Source: Sequoia sempervirens (Eukaryota > Streptophyta > Pinopsida > Cupressales > Cupressaceae). From it: a DNA stretch of 64,000 nucleotides. The stretch lies in assembly GCA_007258455.2 (NCBI GenBank), contig VDFB02000003.1:41419986-41483985 (forward strand), read 5' to 3'. Both the position numbers and the translations under genes were made by a program. Under the pieces are notes generated by a model. That model was not told the DNA's origin, made no database searches, and was given only the letters and a program-made list of their open reading frames with translations. Positions within the stretch are counted from its first letter, which is position 1. Each line of letters starts with the position of its first letter. This document shows positions 47,623-60,327 of the stretch, piece after piece.

Positions 47623-47642
47623 TGTATGTATGTATGTATGTA
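47593..47642. repeat. (TATG)n microsatellite
   Basis: About twelve tandem TATG units. The 63-codon ORF across it is an artefact of the repeat. Confidence 0.95.
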
Positions 47643-48104
47643 TATGTATGTGTATATGTATATAAACATATAAATTTTTTTACTGAAAACATGAAACAAT
47701 TAAAAAATGACAACTATTGTAAAATGACAACTATTATTGTAAATTGACCATAATATAAAGATCACAGCTGTTGTAAATTGAAAAACTGTCACAAAACAAC
47801 AATAAAGCAATAATATATTTCTGCCTTTTGCCAATAAACATGATAGAGAGTTGGTCAACAAACAAGTTAATGAAACAATCTATTTAAACAACTTCACAAT
47901 GAGATGGTTTGAATCAATCTTATTCAACATCAAATATAGGACAATGTTCAACAATTTTAAGTATTAATGATCGGGCTTAAACATCACATTCTAAACTTTG
48001 ATTTGTTTAGGTGGGAAATCACATTCACTTTTTCAATAAAACCCACCTATAGATTAGTATGATTTAAGATAGGACACCTAAACGAGTCAAAGCTTAAAAT
48101 ATGT
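47643..48104. other. AT-rich non-coding stretch
   Basis: No features recognised up to the start of duplicated block B at AAACTGAACCCATCC. Confidence 0.4.
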
Positions 48105-51100
48105 TGTTTAAACTGAACCCATCCAATTCCAAATTAACTCTTCTCCAATTACTAAAGTTGAATTCAAATGGTGGCAACTTATTTGAAAAGTGATGTAAAC
48201 AACCTCTAGAAGAATTCAGGTAACTTAAAAACATCTGAAGTAAACTGCCTCTGAGTCGGTGCTATCCTTGGGTCTTGGAAGAAGAGCAAACAGAAAGAGA
48301 GTGCTCCTACTCATCTTCATCATACAAAGAAGACCGCTGGTTTTAGACCAGAGAAAATCAACATCCCCTAAGTCTAAGGAAATAGGCATGGAATACAAGG
48401 ATTAGGAAAGCAATATCTTTAGAGTTTAAAGGAGATGTACAACATATGGGAAGAACAAAGAATTTTTTTTGAAGATATATTGAAAAGGAAGAGATGTGAT
48501 ATGGGGGCACATCAAGGATAATTAGATTGCTCCAAAAGAAATGCATGAAGCAAAGTACCATCCACTGTATCTCCTAACACATTTCCATCTAAAACACTGA
48601 AGAGCAACTCAAAGGACCACCTCCATTCATCGCAACAAGTGAGAGGAGCATAATAAAAATGGTTTTGGCACCCACTACATCTAAGCATGGGCTTAAAATG
48701 TTGAACCTGTCTAAAGAAATTTGTCAAATTTAAATCCTACTTTTTAAGCTGGCATTTGAGCCAAGTAGCCTATTTAGCGAGGTCCTCATTGACTGTGAGT
48801 TGTTCCTTGATTGCAAAGGTCAGAATGGACGCCTTAAGAGATAAGTTAGAGCAAATCAATTGGATTTTAATCTCTAGGGAAGGAAAGGACTAAGAAAAGG
48901 TAGCCAAACAAGAAAGATTTCAAATTTGCATTATGATAATGTGGCAGCAGATGTTGGCGATCATGTTGAGAGAATCAGATAATCTGAAAAGCGATGTTTT
49001 CCAAGACCGAGAAAAGTGGAAGATGGTTAGGTAGGGTGTCCATAAGGGAGGACCATAGTAGTCTAGCGTGTGAGCAAAATTAGAAACAATGTTAGATGGA
49101 CTCAATCTTATCACATAATGGAGGACCACAGTAGTAGTGTAGTGTGAGTAGAATTATTAATCTTATTAATTAAGGGAGGACCATAGTAGTCTAGAATGTG
49201 AGCAGAACTTTGCAAAATTAGAAACAATGTTAGATGGACTCAATCTTATCACATAATGGAGGACCACAGTAGTAGTGTAGTGTGAGTAGAATTATTAATC
49301 TTATTAATTAAGGGAGGACCATAGTAGTCTAGAATGTGAGCAGAACTTTGCAAAATTAGAAACAATGTTAGATGGACTCAATCTTATCACATAATGGAGG
49401 ACCACAGTAGTAGTGTAGTGTGAGTAGAATTATTAATCTTATTAATTAAGGGAGGACCATAGTAGTCTAGAATGTGAGCAGAACTAAAACAAAGTTGGAT
49501 GGACTCAATCTTATCACATAAGGGGCAAGAGGAGGGCGAGTAGAGGTATTTGAGGTATTTCTCAATAGGAAGCTTCGCATGAAGAAGTTTTCTAATGGTG
49601 AGCAAGGAGTGTAGATCATCTTGAAGGGGAAGGTTTGAATGTCGTCATTGGGCCACCTCCAATCTTTGATGAATTTAGAATGGCAATAAGGTGGAAGTAA
49701 AATTGCGAGGTTTGGAGGTATGAGTTTTTGGATTTGGAGCACAACTACCTTCTCTCTAGAGATGAGGTAACTACCTTGTCTCTAGAGATGAGGGTAAAGT
49801 AGACATTAAGTTGATGTCAATATTTCCATGTGATGCTTTAGGTCCTGCAAGTCAAGAAACATATGGATTCCTTTTTTGAAAAGATGCTTAGCTTTGAAAC
49901 TAGGAATCACCACTAGTGGTCTATCATTTAGTTGGATCAACTAGCTTCACCAAATGGATGAGGTGGCAAAGCTACGTCCATGACTAAAAGATTGACCAAA
50001 CCAAGACAATTTATGTGAGACCAACTACCAAGCTTTTTAAGTGTTATTAAAGGGGGTCGGTCCACGAGTTTTGAAGAATGGAGGTAGTGAATTTTATCAT
50101 TCCAAGTAATAGTGATCCATAAATTGCCTATAGTAGTCATTTGTATGTGAAAATTAATCAAGTCTTTCCAAGGAGCTTCCCCTTCCAAAACTCTCACAAT
50201 CCACTTAGTTGAAAGACAAAACCCTAGTGTGAAAGGATCTATAGTACCAAATCATCCTTTGAGAGGATGCAACATGACCAAGATATAACAAGCTTTCCCT
50301 TCTTGTTATCCCATTTGGGCCATAATTTTTTTATGATTTGCATTTGTTGATTATAGCTTGTTTTAGAAGGCAACCAATATGATGAAGTATAAGCATGGAT
50401 TGCCAAGAGGATTTTATTTGCCACTTGAATGTGACCAACCATAGACAAGAAGTGGTTTGTCCAAGCCAATAATTTGTTCTTGATTTTTCTTAAAAATCAA
50501 CTCCACATATCCTTCAAAGAAATGCTAATTCTAAAAGGGGTATCGAGGTATCTAGTAATGGTGTCATGTTTCAACTCTTTCCATTCTTCAAGTATCAATA
50601 GTAGATGAGGACGAGGGTGTTTCATCAAAATTTTCATTTTGTGCGTTGCTAGTTATGAACCTAAAACTACACAAAAGTTTTTAGAATGTCAAGCATATTA
50701 CTCACCTCTTTGGTATAATTTTGAATGAAAATCATGCTTTCATCAAAAAAGTGGGAGTTGAAGGCCTTAATATTGACATCAAGGGAGATGCCTTGGATAA
50801 TGTTATTTGCATGAGCATGTTAAAAGAGATATCCAAGAGCATTAGCCACAATAACATAAAGAAATGAAGAAAGAAGGTAGACTTGGCAGATGGATTTATG
50901 AAGGGGCAATTGAGGGGAAAGGGATCAATTAATTACCAATCTAGAATTCACATATATGAACACCATTCTAATATGGGCACAACATTTGGAGGCAAATCCC
51001 AATCAATGTAACATTTTGAGGATGAAAGGCCATCCAATGCAATTATAAGCCTTGTCAAAATCAAGTTTAATAATAAGAGCGTCTTGAGATGTTTGTTGGG

Positions 51101-51245
51101 CTCATTCAATCTCTTAGATCAACACCAAATTGTCCAATATAAACATGCCCCTTAGAAATCTAGTTTACTGAGACGTCACAATCTCTTGAATGATATGTTT
51201 GTGTCTTTTAGCCCTCTTACCATAATCACAAAGAAAAAAGATACA
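48105..51245 (-). pseudogene. LINE (L1-type) fragment, copy B
   Basis: Direct copy of the LINE at 31735-34625. Minus-strand motifs include LAWTNHFLSMVGHIQVANKI (about 50470-50400), a degenerate FFDES catalytic box near 50740, and the zf-RVT knuckle RKLLHAKLPIEKYL with SSCPLCDKIES (about 49600-49500). It differs from copy A by a 138-bp tandem expansion within the zf-RVT coding part (49171-49490). Upstream RT motifs continue to about 51245. No intact ORF. Confidence 0.85.
49171..49490. repeat. 138-bp tandem repeat inside LINE copy B
   Basis: Units start with TAAGGGAGGACCATAGTAGT at 49171, 49309 and 49447 (the last partial). The first two appear identical. A diverged related unit precedes them at about 49037-49170. 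Copy A has shorter, diverged units of about 60-75 bp at 32620-32890, so the locus is expansion-prone. Confidence 0.9.
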
Positions 51246-52194
51246 TCAAATGATTGTTCTCTCTCACCAACAATTCCATCTATCATTTTAAAATTTAAAC
51301 TCAATCCAAATAACTAAAAGACCATTAATAAAATCTAAAATTTCCTTCACTTAGAAAAGGCCTTTCCTCCACACTTCAAAATGCTTTTTTCTTTCGAATA
51401 AAATACCTAAAAATTTGCATCTTGGAATTACTTCTACTTATTCCAAACAATCAATCTCTCACTTAATTTTGTATTTGAAAAATAACAAGGTAATCGTTAT
51501 GGTGACCCAAAGAAGGGGAGTGGACCCGCTTACCTCCTAATGTTGAAGCATCATGTCATAATTATTGAATAGTGGGGCCCTTGGGTTCTTAAAAGCATGG
51601 AAAATATCAGAGTGGGCCCCATTAAGTTGTTCGTTGGGCAAATGCAATGACCCTTCGCTTCCTCAGATAACATTTGTAGTACGGAATGTTAGCGTTTCGC
51701 ATGTAGGAAAGGGTACATGTAGTTGTCCATCGTTTTCTATTGTTTAAGAGTAAGGACCTAAGTTTTATTGAAAAACCAATTTTCTTACTAAATTTATGAT
51801 TACGTTGGGAAATAAATTTAGGTTTAATAAAATGATGTTTAAATATTCTAAATATTTTATTTTTAAAAAAATAATATTAAAAAGAGGTGAATTGTAACGG
51901 TGTAAGTTTAAAATAGTATAATTTTTGAATATATGATAAAATAAATATTATCTTTGTTTATCTATGTATTTATCTATTTATATGTTTTAGATGATAATTG
52001 TATAGAAAAAAATAGCTCTTCAAATAATAGGTATTGTAAATGTTTTAATTTACTTTAAGTTGTTCTATTGCATTACTATTGAAAAATAAAATAACTCTTT
52101 ACTAAAAGATAAAGTAAATAATCTCTAAAATAAAATAATTCTTAAGTAAAAACTAAAACAATTATTATCTATATGTCTATTTTTATCTATCATT
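51246..52194. other. Non-coding part of duplicated block B
   Basis: Counterpart of 34626-35748, sharing TGGGCCCCATTAAGTTGTTC and ATGACCCTTCGCTTC. No coding content. Confidence 0.6.
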
Positions 52195-52475
52195 TAGGAG
52201 TGGGGCAATGTTTGTATGTTGTAATTTACATAAATATTAAAAATTGATATTTATATAAATATTAGTAATATATATATATATATATATATATAAAAGTGGA
52301 ATACATTCCTAGAAAAGGATCTCTCTATATATATATAGGAGTGGGTCAATATTTGTATGTTGTAATTTACATAAATATTAAAAATTGATATTTATATAAA
52401 TATTAGTAATATGTATATATATATAAAAGTGGAATACATTCCTAGAAAAGGATCTCTCTCTATATATATATAAGT
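52195..52475. repeat. About 141-bp tandem duplication with (TA)n
   Basis: Copies at 52195-52335 and 52336-52475 share TAGGAGTGGG, GTATGTTGTAATTTACATAA and GGAATACATTCCTAGAAAAG. They differ mainly in the length of the internal TA run. Confidence 0.85.
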
Positions 52476-52796
52476 AGCATCGAGAATTGCAACATGTAAC
52501 ATGATAATTCAACCTCAACATAATTTTAAGATAGATTATATTTATACATTTAAATAAATAAAAATTATTATTTTAAAATAATTAAAATGTGACTTATGAT
52601 GTTTAAAATCGTGTGTGTGTATGTACATATGTGTGTGTTGTACTATATTGGATTATATATTTAAAAAAATATATATATACAAATAATATTACTTATTTTA
52701 ATAAATATATAAGATGTGTTATATATATATTAATATTATTTTTATTAGTGATATATAAGAAATGTACATATAGTAATGTTATTTTTAGTGTATATA
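52476..52796. other. AT-rich spacer
   Basis: AT-rich sequence with GTGTGTGT and TATATA runs. No gene. Confidence 0.4.
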
Positions 52797-53690
52797 ACTT
52801 AATTTTAATAGTCTTAATCCTAAACTAAATTATAATTGTAACCTTAATTCTAACCTTAACCCTAACACTAATATTAACATTAATTGTAACTCTATTTCTA
52901 ATCCTAACCATCATCCTAATTGTATTATAACCCTAATATTAAACCTAATTCTAAATGTAAATCAAACCATAATTCTAACCTTAATCCTAGTTCTAACCCT
53001 AACTCTAACCCTATTTCTAACAATACGTCTAACCTTAACCTTAACCCTAATTCTAATGATAACCCCAACCGTAATTCAAACCATGTGAGCTTTTAATTCT
53101 AACCCTACCCCTATCCTTAATGCTAACCCTAATTCTTATCCTAATCCTCACCCTAATTCTAAACATAATTCTAACCTTAATCCTGACCCTCACCCTAATT
53201 CTAAACATAATTTTAATCTTGACCATAACCTTAATTCTAACCTTAACCTTATCCCTATCCCTAGCTCTAATTCTAACTAGAACCCTAACTATAATCTTAA
53301 TTCTAATTATAATCCTAATTATAACCATAATCCAAGCCCTAATGCTAGTCCTAATCATAACTTTAACCATAACCCTAACTCTAAGCTCAATTATAATTAT
53401 AACCCTAATCCTAACCTTAACCCTAATTATAACCCTAACCTTAAGCTTGCAAATTCTAATTCCAATCCTAACCCTAATTCTACCTCTAACCTTAAGATTA
53501 ATTATAACCCTAAACCTAACCCTATTCCTAATTCTAACTATAACCTTAATTCTAAGCCTAATTGTAACCTTAGTTCTAATTTTAACCTCAATTATAAGTC
53601 TAATAGTATTTCTTACCATAATTCTATTATGAAGCTAACCCTAACTCTAATTCTAACCATTAATCTAATTCAAACCTTAAAAAAAACCTA
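52797..53690. repeat. Degenerate telomere-like hexamer array B, left part
   Basis: About 890 bp of hexamers of type NNNTAA in near-continuous 6-bp register. A 42-bp higher-order unit (CCCTAATTCTAAACATAATT and onward) is seen twice near 53150-53235. The long ORFs on both strands here result from the fixed register and are not genes. Confidence 0.85.
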
Positions 53691-53703
53691 ATTCTTTTTT
53701 AAT

Positions 53704-54483
53704 AGGTGAGTGCAGGATCATGGGGGTCCAAAAAGTGGTGATATGACAAAAAAAGTGGCTGACGACCTTTTTTTATCCAAATTTGATGCAACAAAAAGGG
53801 TTTATTGAGAAAATTCTCAACTTTCCAAAAATATAATATATTCCTTATTTGGAATTAAATGGATAATTATTATTGATTTTCTACATACATTCTGACTAAA
53901 TTCCTAATTGATATGACGATTGAAAAAAATCTATAACTTTTAAACAGTTATACATCTTTTAGATTTGCATTTTTTGAATCTAAAAGATGTGTCACACACT
54001 ATGCTTTATATATAGTTTAAAAGAAAAAAGAAAAATTAAATTTCATAATTTTTTGACCAAGTTAGGGTGGTCGGACAAATGGTTTTTAATATTTTTAAAA
54101 ATTCCTACTAGAAAATTCATAACTAAATATTTACTTGCAAATAAATTACAAAAAATTATGTGTCACATCCAAGAATGTGTCATCTAATTATATTGAAATA
54201 TTTAGAAAAAAATATTTAATTTTTCTCCCCATTAGAGTGGCTGGACAAACACCTGCTTTTTTTTCTTGAAAATTTAGTATTACTGCATTGAAATTTCAAA
54301 TTTTCACCAAATAGATTTACCTTTTTTCAAAAAAGGACTGATAGCTTAGAAACTACATTCAATTTTCTACAAATTCTAGTTTTACATATTTTTCAAATTA
54401 TGTTAAGTTGCGTAACTCTAATTTTCTAAATTTTCATTGCCACTTAGGGGCCTAGTTTGGACCCCCATACTCTTGCATTGACC
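53704..54483. mobile_element. MITE-like element inserted in hexamer array B
   Basis: The left end GGTGAGTGCAGGATCATGGG with GGTCCAAA and the reverse complement of the right end GGTCAATGCAAGAGTATGGG with GGTCCAAA match at 23 of 28 positions. Array repeats lie on both sides, so the roughly 780-bp AT-rich stretch is an insertion. It contains two copies of a TTAG-GTGG-GGACAAA word (about 54062 and 54233). No transposase ORF; the target-site duplication is unclear. Confidence 0.65.
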
Positions 54484-55020
54484 CTAACCCTTACCCTAAT
54501 TCTAAACCTACACCTAACCCTAATTTCAACCTTAGTCCTAATCCTAACATTAATCTTGACCAAATTTCTAATTTTAAATCTAACCCCAACCTAACCCTAA
54601 CCCTAATTCTAACTATAACCTTTACCCTCATTCTAACACTAACCCTACCCATAATTCTAAACTTAACCCTACTTCTAATTCTAATTTTATTCATAATCTT
54701 AACATTAATCCTAATTCTAATTTTAAGTCTAACTCTTTCCTTAATTCTAACCTTAACCCTAAATGTAATTATATATCTAATCCTAACACTATCCCTAATT
54801 CTAACTCTACTTGTAACCTTTGTTCTAACCCTAACCTTGACCTTGATTCTAATTCTAACACTAACCCTAACCTTGATTCTTGCTTCAACACTTACCCTAA
54901 TCCTAATTCTAATTCTAACCTTAAAACTAACCCTAAACCTAATGCTAACCCTAATGCTAACCCAATTCTAACTCTAATTTTAACCCTAGCCCTAATTCTA
55001 ATTCTAACTAATTATAACCC
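54484..55020. repeat. Degenerate telomere-like hexamer array B, right part
   Basis: Continues the NNNTAA hexamers after the MITE-like insertion and ends abruptly at AACCC next to a TGTAGTGCCC. Confidence 0.85.
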
Positions 55021-57402
55021 TGTAGTGCCCATCAGTTTGTTTTTTATCACTAACAGTTACTTGGTTATATTTGGACATTATGATACTTTGTTTGATGATG
55101 GACTCATAGTTATGATGATAGTTGATGATACTTTATTACTGATGCTTATGTTTATTCCATGCTTGGTAGATCAATTTAATTGATTGTGTGGATTATTCTT
55201 GCTATGGACACCTTGTGATTATCCGATGCATGTCCTTATCATGTTATTAGTATTTGATTATTGTGCATTGATGTATTTTGGTGAAGTGGAATATTGTCGC
55301 ATCGCTCACTTGTGAGTGCCCTGTGACATTGAGACTTTCCCTTCATGGTGTGTTTGATTGGTTAACTATGTACATGCTCGACTGTGTGGTTTGCTAGAAG
55401 TTGCAGGTACTAGGCATCGACTCCCCTTGAATTGGCAAGTTTGAGTGTGCCTTAAACCCAATGGAGATTGTTGAAATGGAGATAGCATCGAGTCCCCTAG
55501 GTTGAGCCATCATCCTTGACGAGGATGAGTATCTGTTTGTCATACCTTGTCTATATGGCCAGTTCGTGTTGGTTTTTCGATGTTGTTGTTGAATTGCCTT
55601 TTGTTTCATTGTGAGGTCAGGTACGATTTGATATTTTGCTCATTTGAGTTACTTGTTTGATTAGCGCTTGATTGATCATTATATTAAAATAAAGATTATT
55701 GGAATTAAAAGGCATTGTGACAATTAAAATAAAAGCATTTATATAATTGTGGTATTTATAAAATAAAATATTATTAATATTTTATTTGGTTTAAATAAAT
55801 TAAAAATTATGATTTAATAAGAAATATAAAAATAAATATATTAATTAAAGTATGGTGCAAATGAAATTAAAAAGAAAGATTAAATTAACAAATATATCTT
55901 AAGTTGATTTATTATGTGCAACAAATAAGGATACGATATAAATAAATATATTTAAAAGTGGCAGTTAACAAGGGATGAGAGATTTAAAAAAAAAAAAAAA
56001 AATTAAATTAAGGAGAGAGCATACGGTAACAGATTGGGGGAAATGGTAAATAAATTAGTTAATGGGCTAAAAGAAAGGTGCCTTTTTCATATTTTGTTGG
56101 AAAACTAATTTTGTTTATCTTTTCCGTGAATGTTCTGGTTCTTGGAAGTTTTGAGTTTCTTGTTCTTTTGGAGGTTTTGAGGCATTCTCTATTCTTGGAG
56201 GCTTCTACTAGATTTGGGGTTTCTTGAATTGGATTTTTGTAGAATTTGTTGAGGAGTTCAGAGCCAAGAGCTGGATTTAGGAGAGCTCAGCATCAAGATC
56301 TCAGCTCTATCAAACAAGTGAAATTATCAAGTTCCATTACTTCTCCAATTTCATCTCTGTTATTGAAAAGAAAGCTTGCATGGTAAATAAAACAACATTT
56401 ATTTATTAATTTATCTCCAGTTGATATAATTATTAATTGCTTTGCTGAGGATTGTAACCCCCTGCTACAAATTAATCGACAGATTGCGTAGTCTTTTATA
56501 GCCTGAAACCTCTTTTCTGTTGGACCCTTTGCTTAATTCTTCTATCAAATTCTTGCTATTTCTTTTGATTGAGTTCCAAACTAGGGAATTCCTGGTACCT
56601 GACTTAACACAACTTCTCTTCTTTGCCTATGGCGTCGCTTAGTGGTTTAGATTTTATTTTCTTTGTCAGTCAAAAAATGATTTGTGTGCCATCGAGGTAT
56701 CAGCTAAGTTGCACTATATGCCCTTTCCCCTCTATTATCAAATCTATGATGTTTATAACTTGATACTTGTGCAGTATGTGAAAACGAAACAAGTATGTTA
56801 ATTTTTACCAGTCTAGCTCTCTTAAAAGTGCACATTTGTTATTTTATTAGGCAGGTATGAATTAGCTTTCTAAGGTATCAGGTATAGTTATACAATATTA
56901 TACAAATGTCTTTCATAAATATTATTAGATGAAACACAATAGTCTTGAAATTAGATGAAACAACTGGCCATAGAATATGAAAAGTTAAATTTCTAAACTG
57001 TGAGCATGATGCTTTGCTTCATGTTGGTTGCCTTTTAAAATATGTACCCACATGTTGTATACATTGGCAGTTGCATGTCACTTGGTGGTAGGAATAGCAT
57101 GAGCCGTCATGAATGTTTACATGGCAGTATTTTTTGGGTTAAAGCTTTGTCTCATCAAATTAAGGACTACAATTTATGTAGTTTTGGATAGCCATTCCCA
57201 TTTTGATTTGGTAGAAAATAAAGGAGACCGTAGTGACGTCTTATCTTCTTTACAAATTCTTTGAATTATCTTCTCGCAACCATTGATAATGCGAAGTACA
57301 AACGCGGTTTTGGATTTCTTTGTATTATTTGATCCTTTGCTTATTTACCACGCTTTTCTTCCACTAGATTGTTTCTTTAAATCTTTGAATGGATTTATTT
57401 TT
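55021..57402. other. Unassigned stretch, possible LTR start at 55021
   Basis: Begins TGTAGTGCCC exactly where the hexamer array stops, as an inserted LTR would (AACCC at 55016-55020 would be its target site). I could not find an LTR end, a PBS or a second copy in the window. The short ORFs have no known motif. Confidence 0.3.
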
Positions 57403-57407
57403 CTTAT

Positions 57408-58243
57408 TGTTATGTGACTTTTTCCCCCAAGAAGAAAGAAAATTATGAAATAACCCTTTAAGGTTAAAATGAGAATAAAGGATATAATGATCCTTTGATT
57501 AAAAGAGATACTAATAAAGCATATGTGTAAAAAATATCTTAAGAAGGTGGAAACATAATTATTTATTTAAATAATTATTAAATGTAGCCTTTGTGAAAGG
57601 GTGTGATGGTTTAGAAACCACCCCCTAAGTCTTATATAAACATTGATGTGAGACTTGGAAAAAGAAAAAAGGACATGAAAAAAGAGGAAAAAAGTGGAGC
57701 ACATTGCGGGAATAGGGTTTAAAGGTTAGCAGGCTGTGAGTAGGACGGAGAAGGGGCACTCCTACAGTGGGTGTCCAACCTGGGGTACAAGTGCGTGCAC
57801 TCAGGACGGTCTTGGCCAGGGCATGGTTTTGTGGCACGAGTGTTGAGCATTGTTCCGGTGGAACCAACACTCGTGTAGAGCAGCCAAGTCTGCTTTCCTC
57901 CCAGACTACTCACAGACGGAAGAGGCTGAACCAGGGACCATTCCAGCAATAGTTGGGATTACTTCTGCACATTTCAAAGATAAGTATTAATTCCTGGTGA
58001 ATTATCTGAGCAATAAAGTTGTTTTAAATCCTTTAAATCCTTTTTTGAATTAATAATTTATTTACGTTATGATTGAATGTATTTGGATAAAATTGTTGAT
58101 CAATTTATTATATGCATTTAATTTCAAAGTCTTTACTTGAGCTTTATATATTATATTAAAATTTGTGGATAAAAGTTTTGGAATTAATCTATGGAAATAA
58201 TTGAAATCATTGCATTTTAAATTTTGGAATTAGTTTCGTTTCA
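57408..58243 (+). repeat. 5' LTR, 836 bp
   Basis: TG...CA bounded, TATA box at 57633-57640, and a GC-richer block at about 57690-57960 in which most differences from the 3' LTR occur. ORFs within it are repeated in the other LTR and are not genes. Confidence 0.95.
57633..57640 (+). promoter_or_regulatory. LTR TATA box
   Basis: CTTATATAAACATT, conserved in both LTRs (the other at about 61873-61880). Confidence 0.65.
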
Positions 58244-58245
58244 TT

Positions 58246-58258
58246 TGGTATCAGAGCC
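58246..58258 (+). promoter_or_regulatory. Primer binding site, initiator tRNA-Met type
   Basis: TGGTATCAGAGCC two bases after the 5' LTR. This is the standard plant sequence complementary to the 3' end of initiator methionine tRNA. Confidence 0.92.
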
Positions 58259-59602
58259 TTTGATCCTTACTCACTGCACATTTAATTGCATTGCACATTA
58301 GAAATTAAACCCTAAAGAAAATAAAAATAATAATATTCGTTAATGTTGAGTTTAGAATAACAAAAAATTAATCCCTCCATAAATTTATTGATATAGTTAT
58401 CATTTTGATAAACCAAAAAAAATAAAATTAACAGTCTATTGTTGTGTGTGAAATAAAACTAGGGGAGCTTATAACGAATATCACTTAGATAATATTTGGA
58501 ATAATAAATTTAGGTAAATCAAATTTTAAAGATAGATGTACATAATTTTTAGTTTTTTTTACCATTGTAAGGTTCTCATTAAAAAAAAATATATTAATGT
58601 TTTACTTAAACAAATAAAACTTTTACCCCTAATTGTAAATCAATTTACAGGAGAAGTAACTTAAAATTACTACTGAAGAAATGATTTATAATTACTAATG
58701 GAGAAATAATTACAGAAGAAATAGTTTAAATTATTAGAAAATAAATAAATTACCGAAAAATAGTTTAAATTATTAGGGAAGAAATAATTTCATCATACCA
58801 AGAAATAATTTATTACGGGAATGGATTTTTGAATTCTTTTATAGAGTGATTAAATTTAATTGCAAGCTACATAGGCTTGAAACTTTACAATGCCTTTTGA
58901 TCTTAGTTAAAAAAAATAAAAATGAAACTCTAGAATAAGAAAGGCGAATCTGCCTATATTGCCTAAACAAATCCCTTTGATTTTTTGGATTGCGAACACA
59001 TATAAGAAAAACTGATCTGACAATTAAATAATAATAATAATAATAATAAGTGTTTACATCAACAAAAATCCTTTTATAAAATTTGAACTTCATGCCAGCC
59101 CTTCTGAAATCCTGAAATTACATAAATGATTTTTTTTTTTTTTCTAGATCACATGGCTATCTCTGCGGTCCAAATTCCTTTAGGCCAAATCCTTGGCCTG
59201 GCAACAGCAAGGTATAAATTGCCAGACAGAAGCAACTGATAAAATTGTATAAATTAAAGATCTTAGCATATCTGATTAAAGGTTGCGTAAAATTCCTAAA
59301 CGTGAAAGGTGCACATTCAATCAAGAGTGAGCTGAAATTATATACACCAGCGCATTCTTCAGTACTTTCACTTGAAAAATTAATTTCTTCTTAAATTTTC
59401 ATTGGAGTGCACTGAAGTATGAGACAGTGTTGGAGAAAGTTTTTGCATCTAAGAAGAAATAAATTTTCACGGAATGTGATTGTGTTTAGAACATCTTCTA
59501 GCTCCTGCCTACGAGAGAGTAGATAAGACCAAACTTGTTGAAGTCATTAGCATTATCTTAAGAATGATGTTGTTTTGGGTGATAATGTAACATGTTTCCA
59601 AT
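58259..59602 (+). other. Element interior without recognised coding content
   Basis: AT-rich, with repeated GAAATAATTTA words near 58650-58810 and a run of TAA units at 59027-59049. A KYETVLEKVFAS reading near 59417-59452 is a possible but unproven kinase N-lobe start. Confidence 0.4.
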
Positions 59603-59794
59603 GTGAAAGTGCCAATTGATATTGATCAATTTTACTGTCATCATAAGTCCTTCGATAATCGAACATCAATCTATATATATATCAGAAGTCACTCACCAAT
59701 AGATCATAGGCACTTAGTATTAGATAATATTTTTTTAGAACTACTTAATCACAATTTTCACATTGGAAAAAGTAGCATTTATTTCTCTTCATGA
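59603..59794 (+). pseudogene. Possible upstream exon of captured kinase
   Basis: A 63-codon ORF reading MKVPIDIDQFYCHHKSF and IRSHSPIDHRHLV. The Val-Lys start, a D-L/D-I-D step and the S-x-I-D-H-x-x-L/V pattern are reminiscent of the N-lobe of STE20-type kinases (VAVK followed by MSLIDHPN-type motifs). Similarity is weak and rests on order and spacing relative to 60442-60592. Confidence 0.3.
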
Positions 59795-60327
59795 TTGCCT
59801 ATAAAATCCTTAAGTTCTTTTGAATTCTAATATATGTGTATAGGATATTTAAATATAGAAATTCATTTACCAAGTCAAGTTTATTAATCTCCACTATGGC
59901 TACCTTTACGTGAATGTTTTCATATTTCAAAACTTAGAAGGGTAACCTTGATGATTCACTCATGTAAGACTAATAGTTTGATGGTTCACAAAGCTCTAGA
60001 AAATTCTATACACCAAAAGATCTCAAAGTGCTTTAGAAGTATTGAATTAAAATTTGTTTATATCTCTAATCAATTAGTACTCTCTTAGACAAGGAATTTG
60101 TCTTCATTATTAAGATAGTATCATGTCAACTAATTTTTGTTTGGATTTTTATCCCTTTTGAAAAAATATTTTGACCATGCTTGATAAGTCTATTTTAAGT
60201 ACATTGTGGGCCCATTACCCACAGGTCCTGAAATCATTTTCACATCATAATATCATCTTGCATTAATAATATAATATTTTATATGACATAACATTTATTT
60301 GGTTCTCTTAGCCTTAAACATGGAGAC

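Noticed and set aside
47508..47699. ORF rich in Tyr, Ile, His and Thr
   Set aside because: Generated by the (TATG)n microsatellite.
53053..53632. Long ORFs on both strands (188 and 170 codons) rich in Arg/Val/Ile or Leu/Thr/Ile
   Set aside because: They lie wholly in the degenerate hexamer array. A 6-bp register without indels keeps some frames free of stops, and the proteins are simple repeats. The same applies to 35673-36020 and 54491-54694.
55021..57402. Host gene 5' region or exon near 56100-56700
   Set aside because: No sustained reading frame, splice-consistent exon set or recognisable protein motif. A decayed LTR is at least as likely.
57625..57952. Overlapping ORFs on both strands, repeated at 61884-62192
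   Set aside because: They are inside the two LTRs, are shadows of the GC-richer LTR segment and have no known domain.
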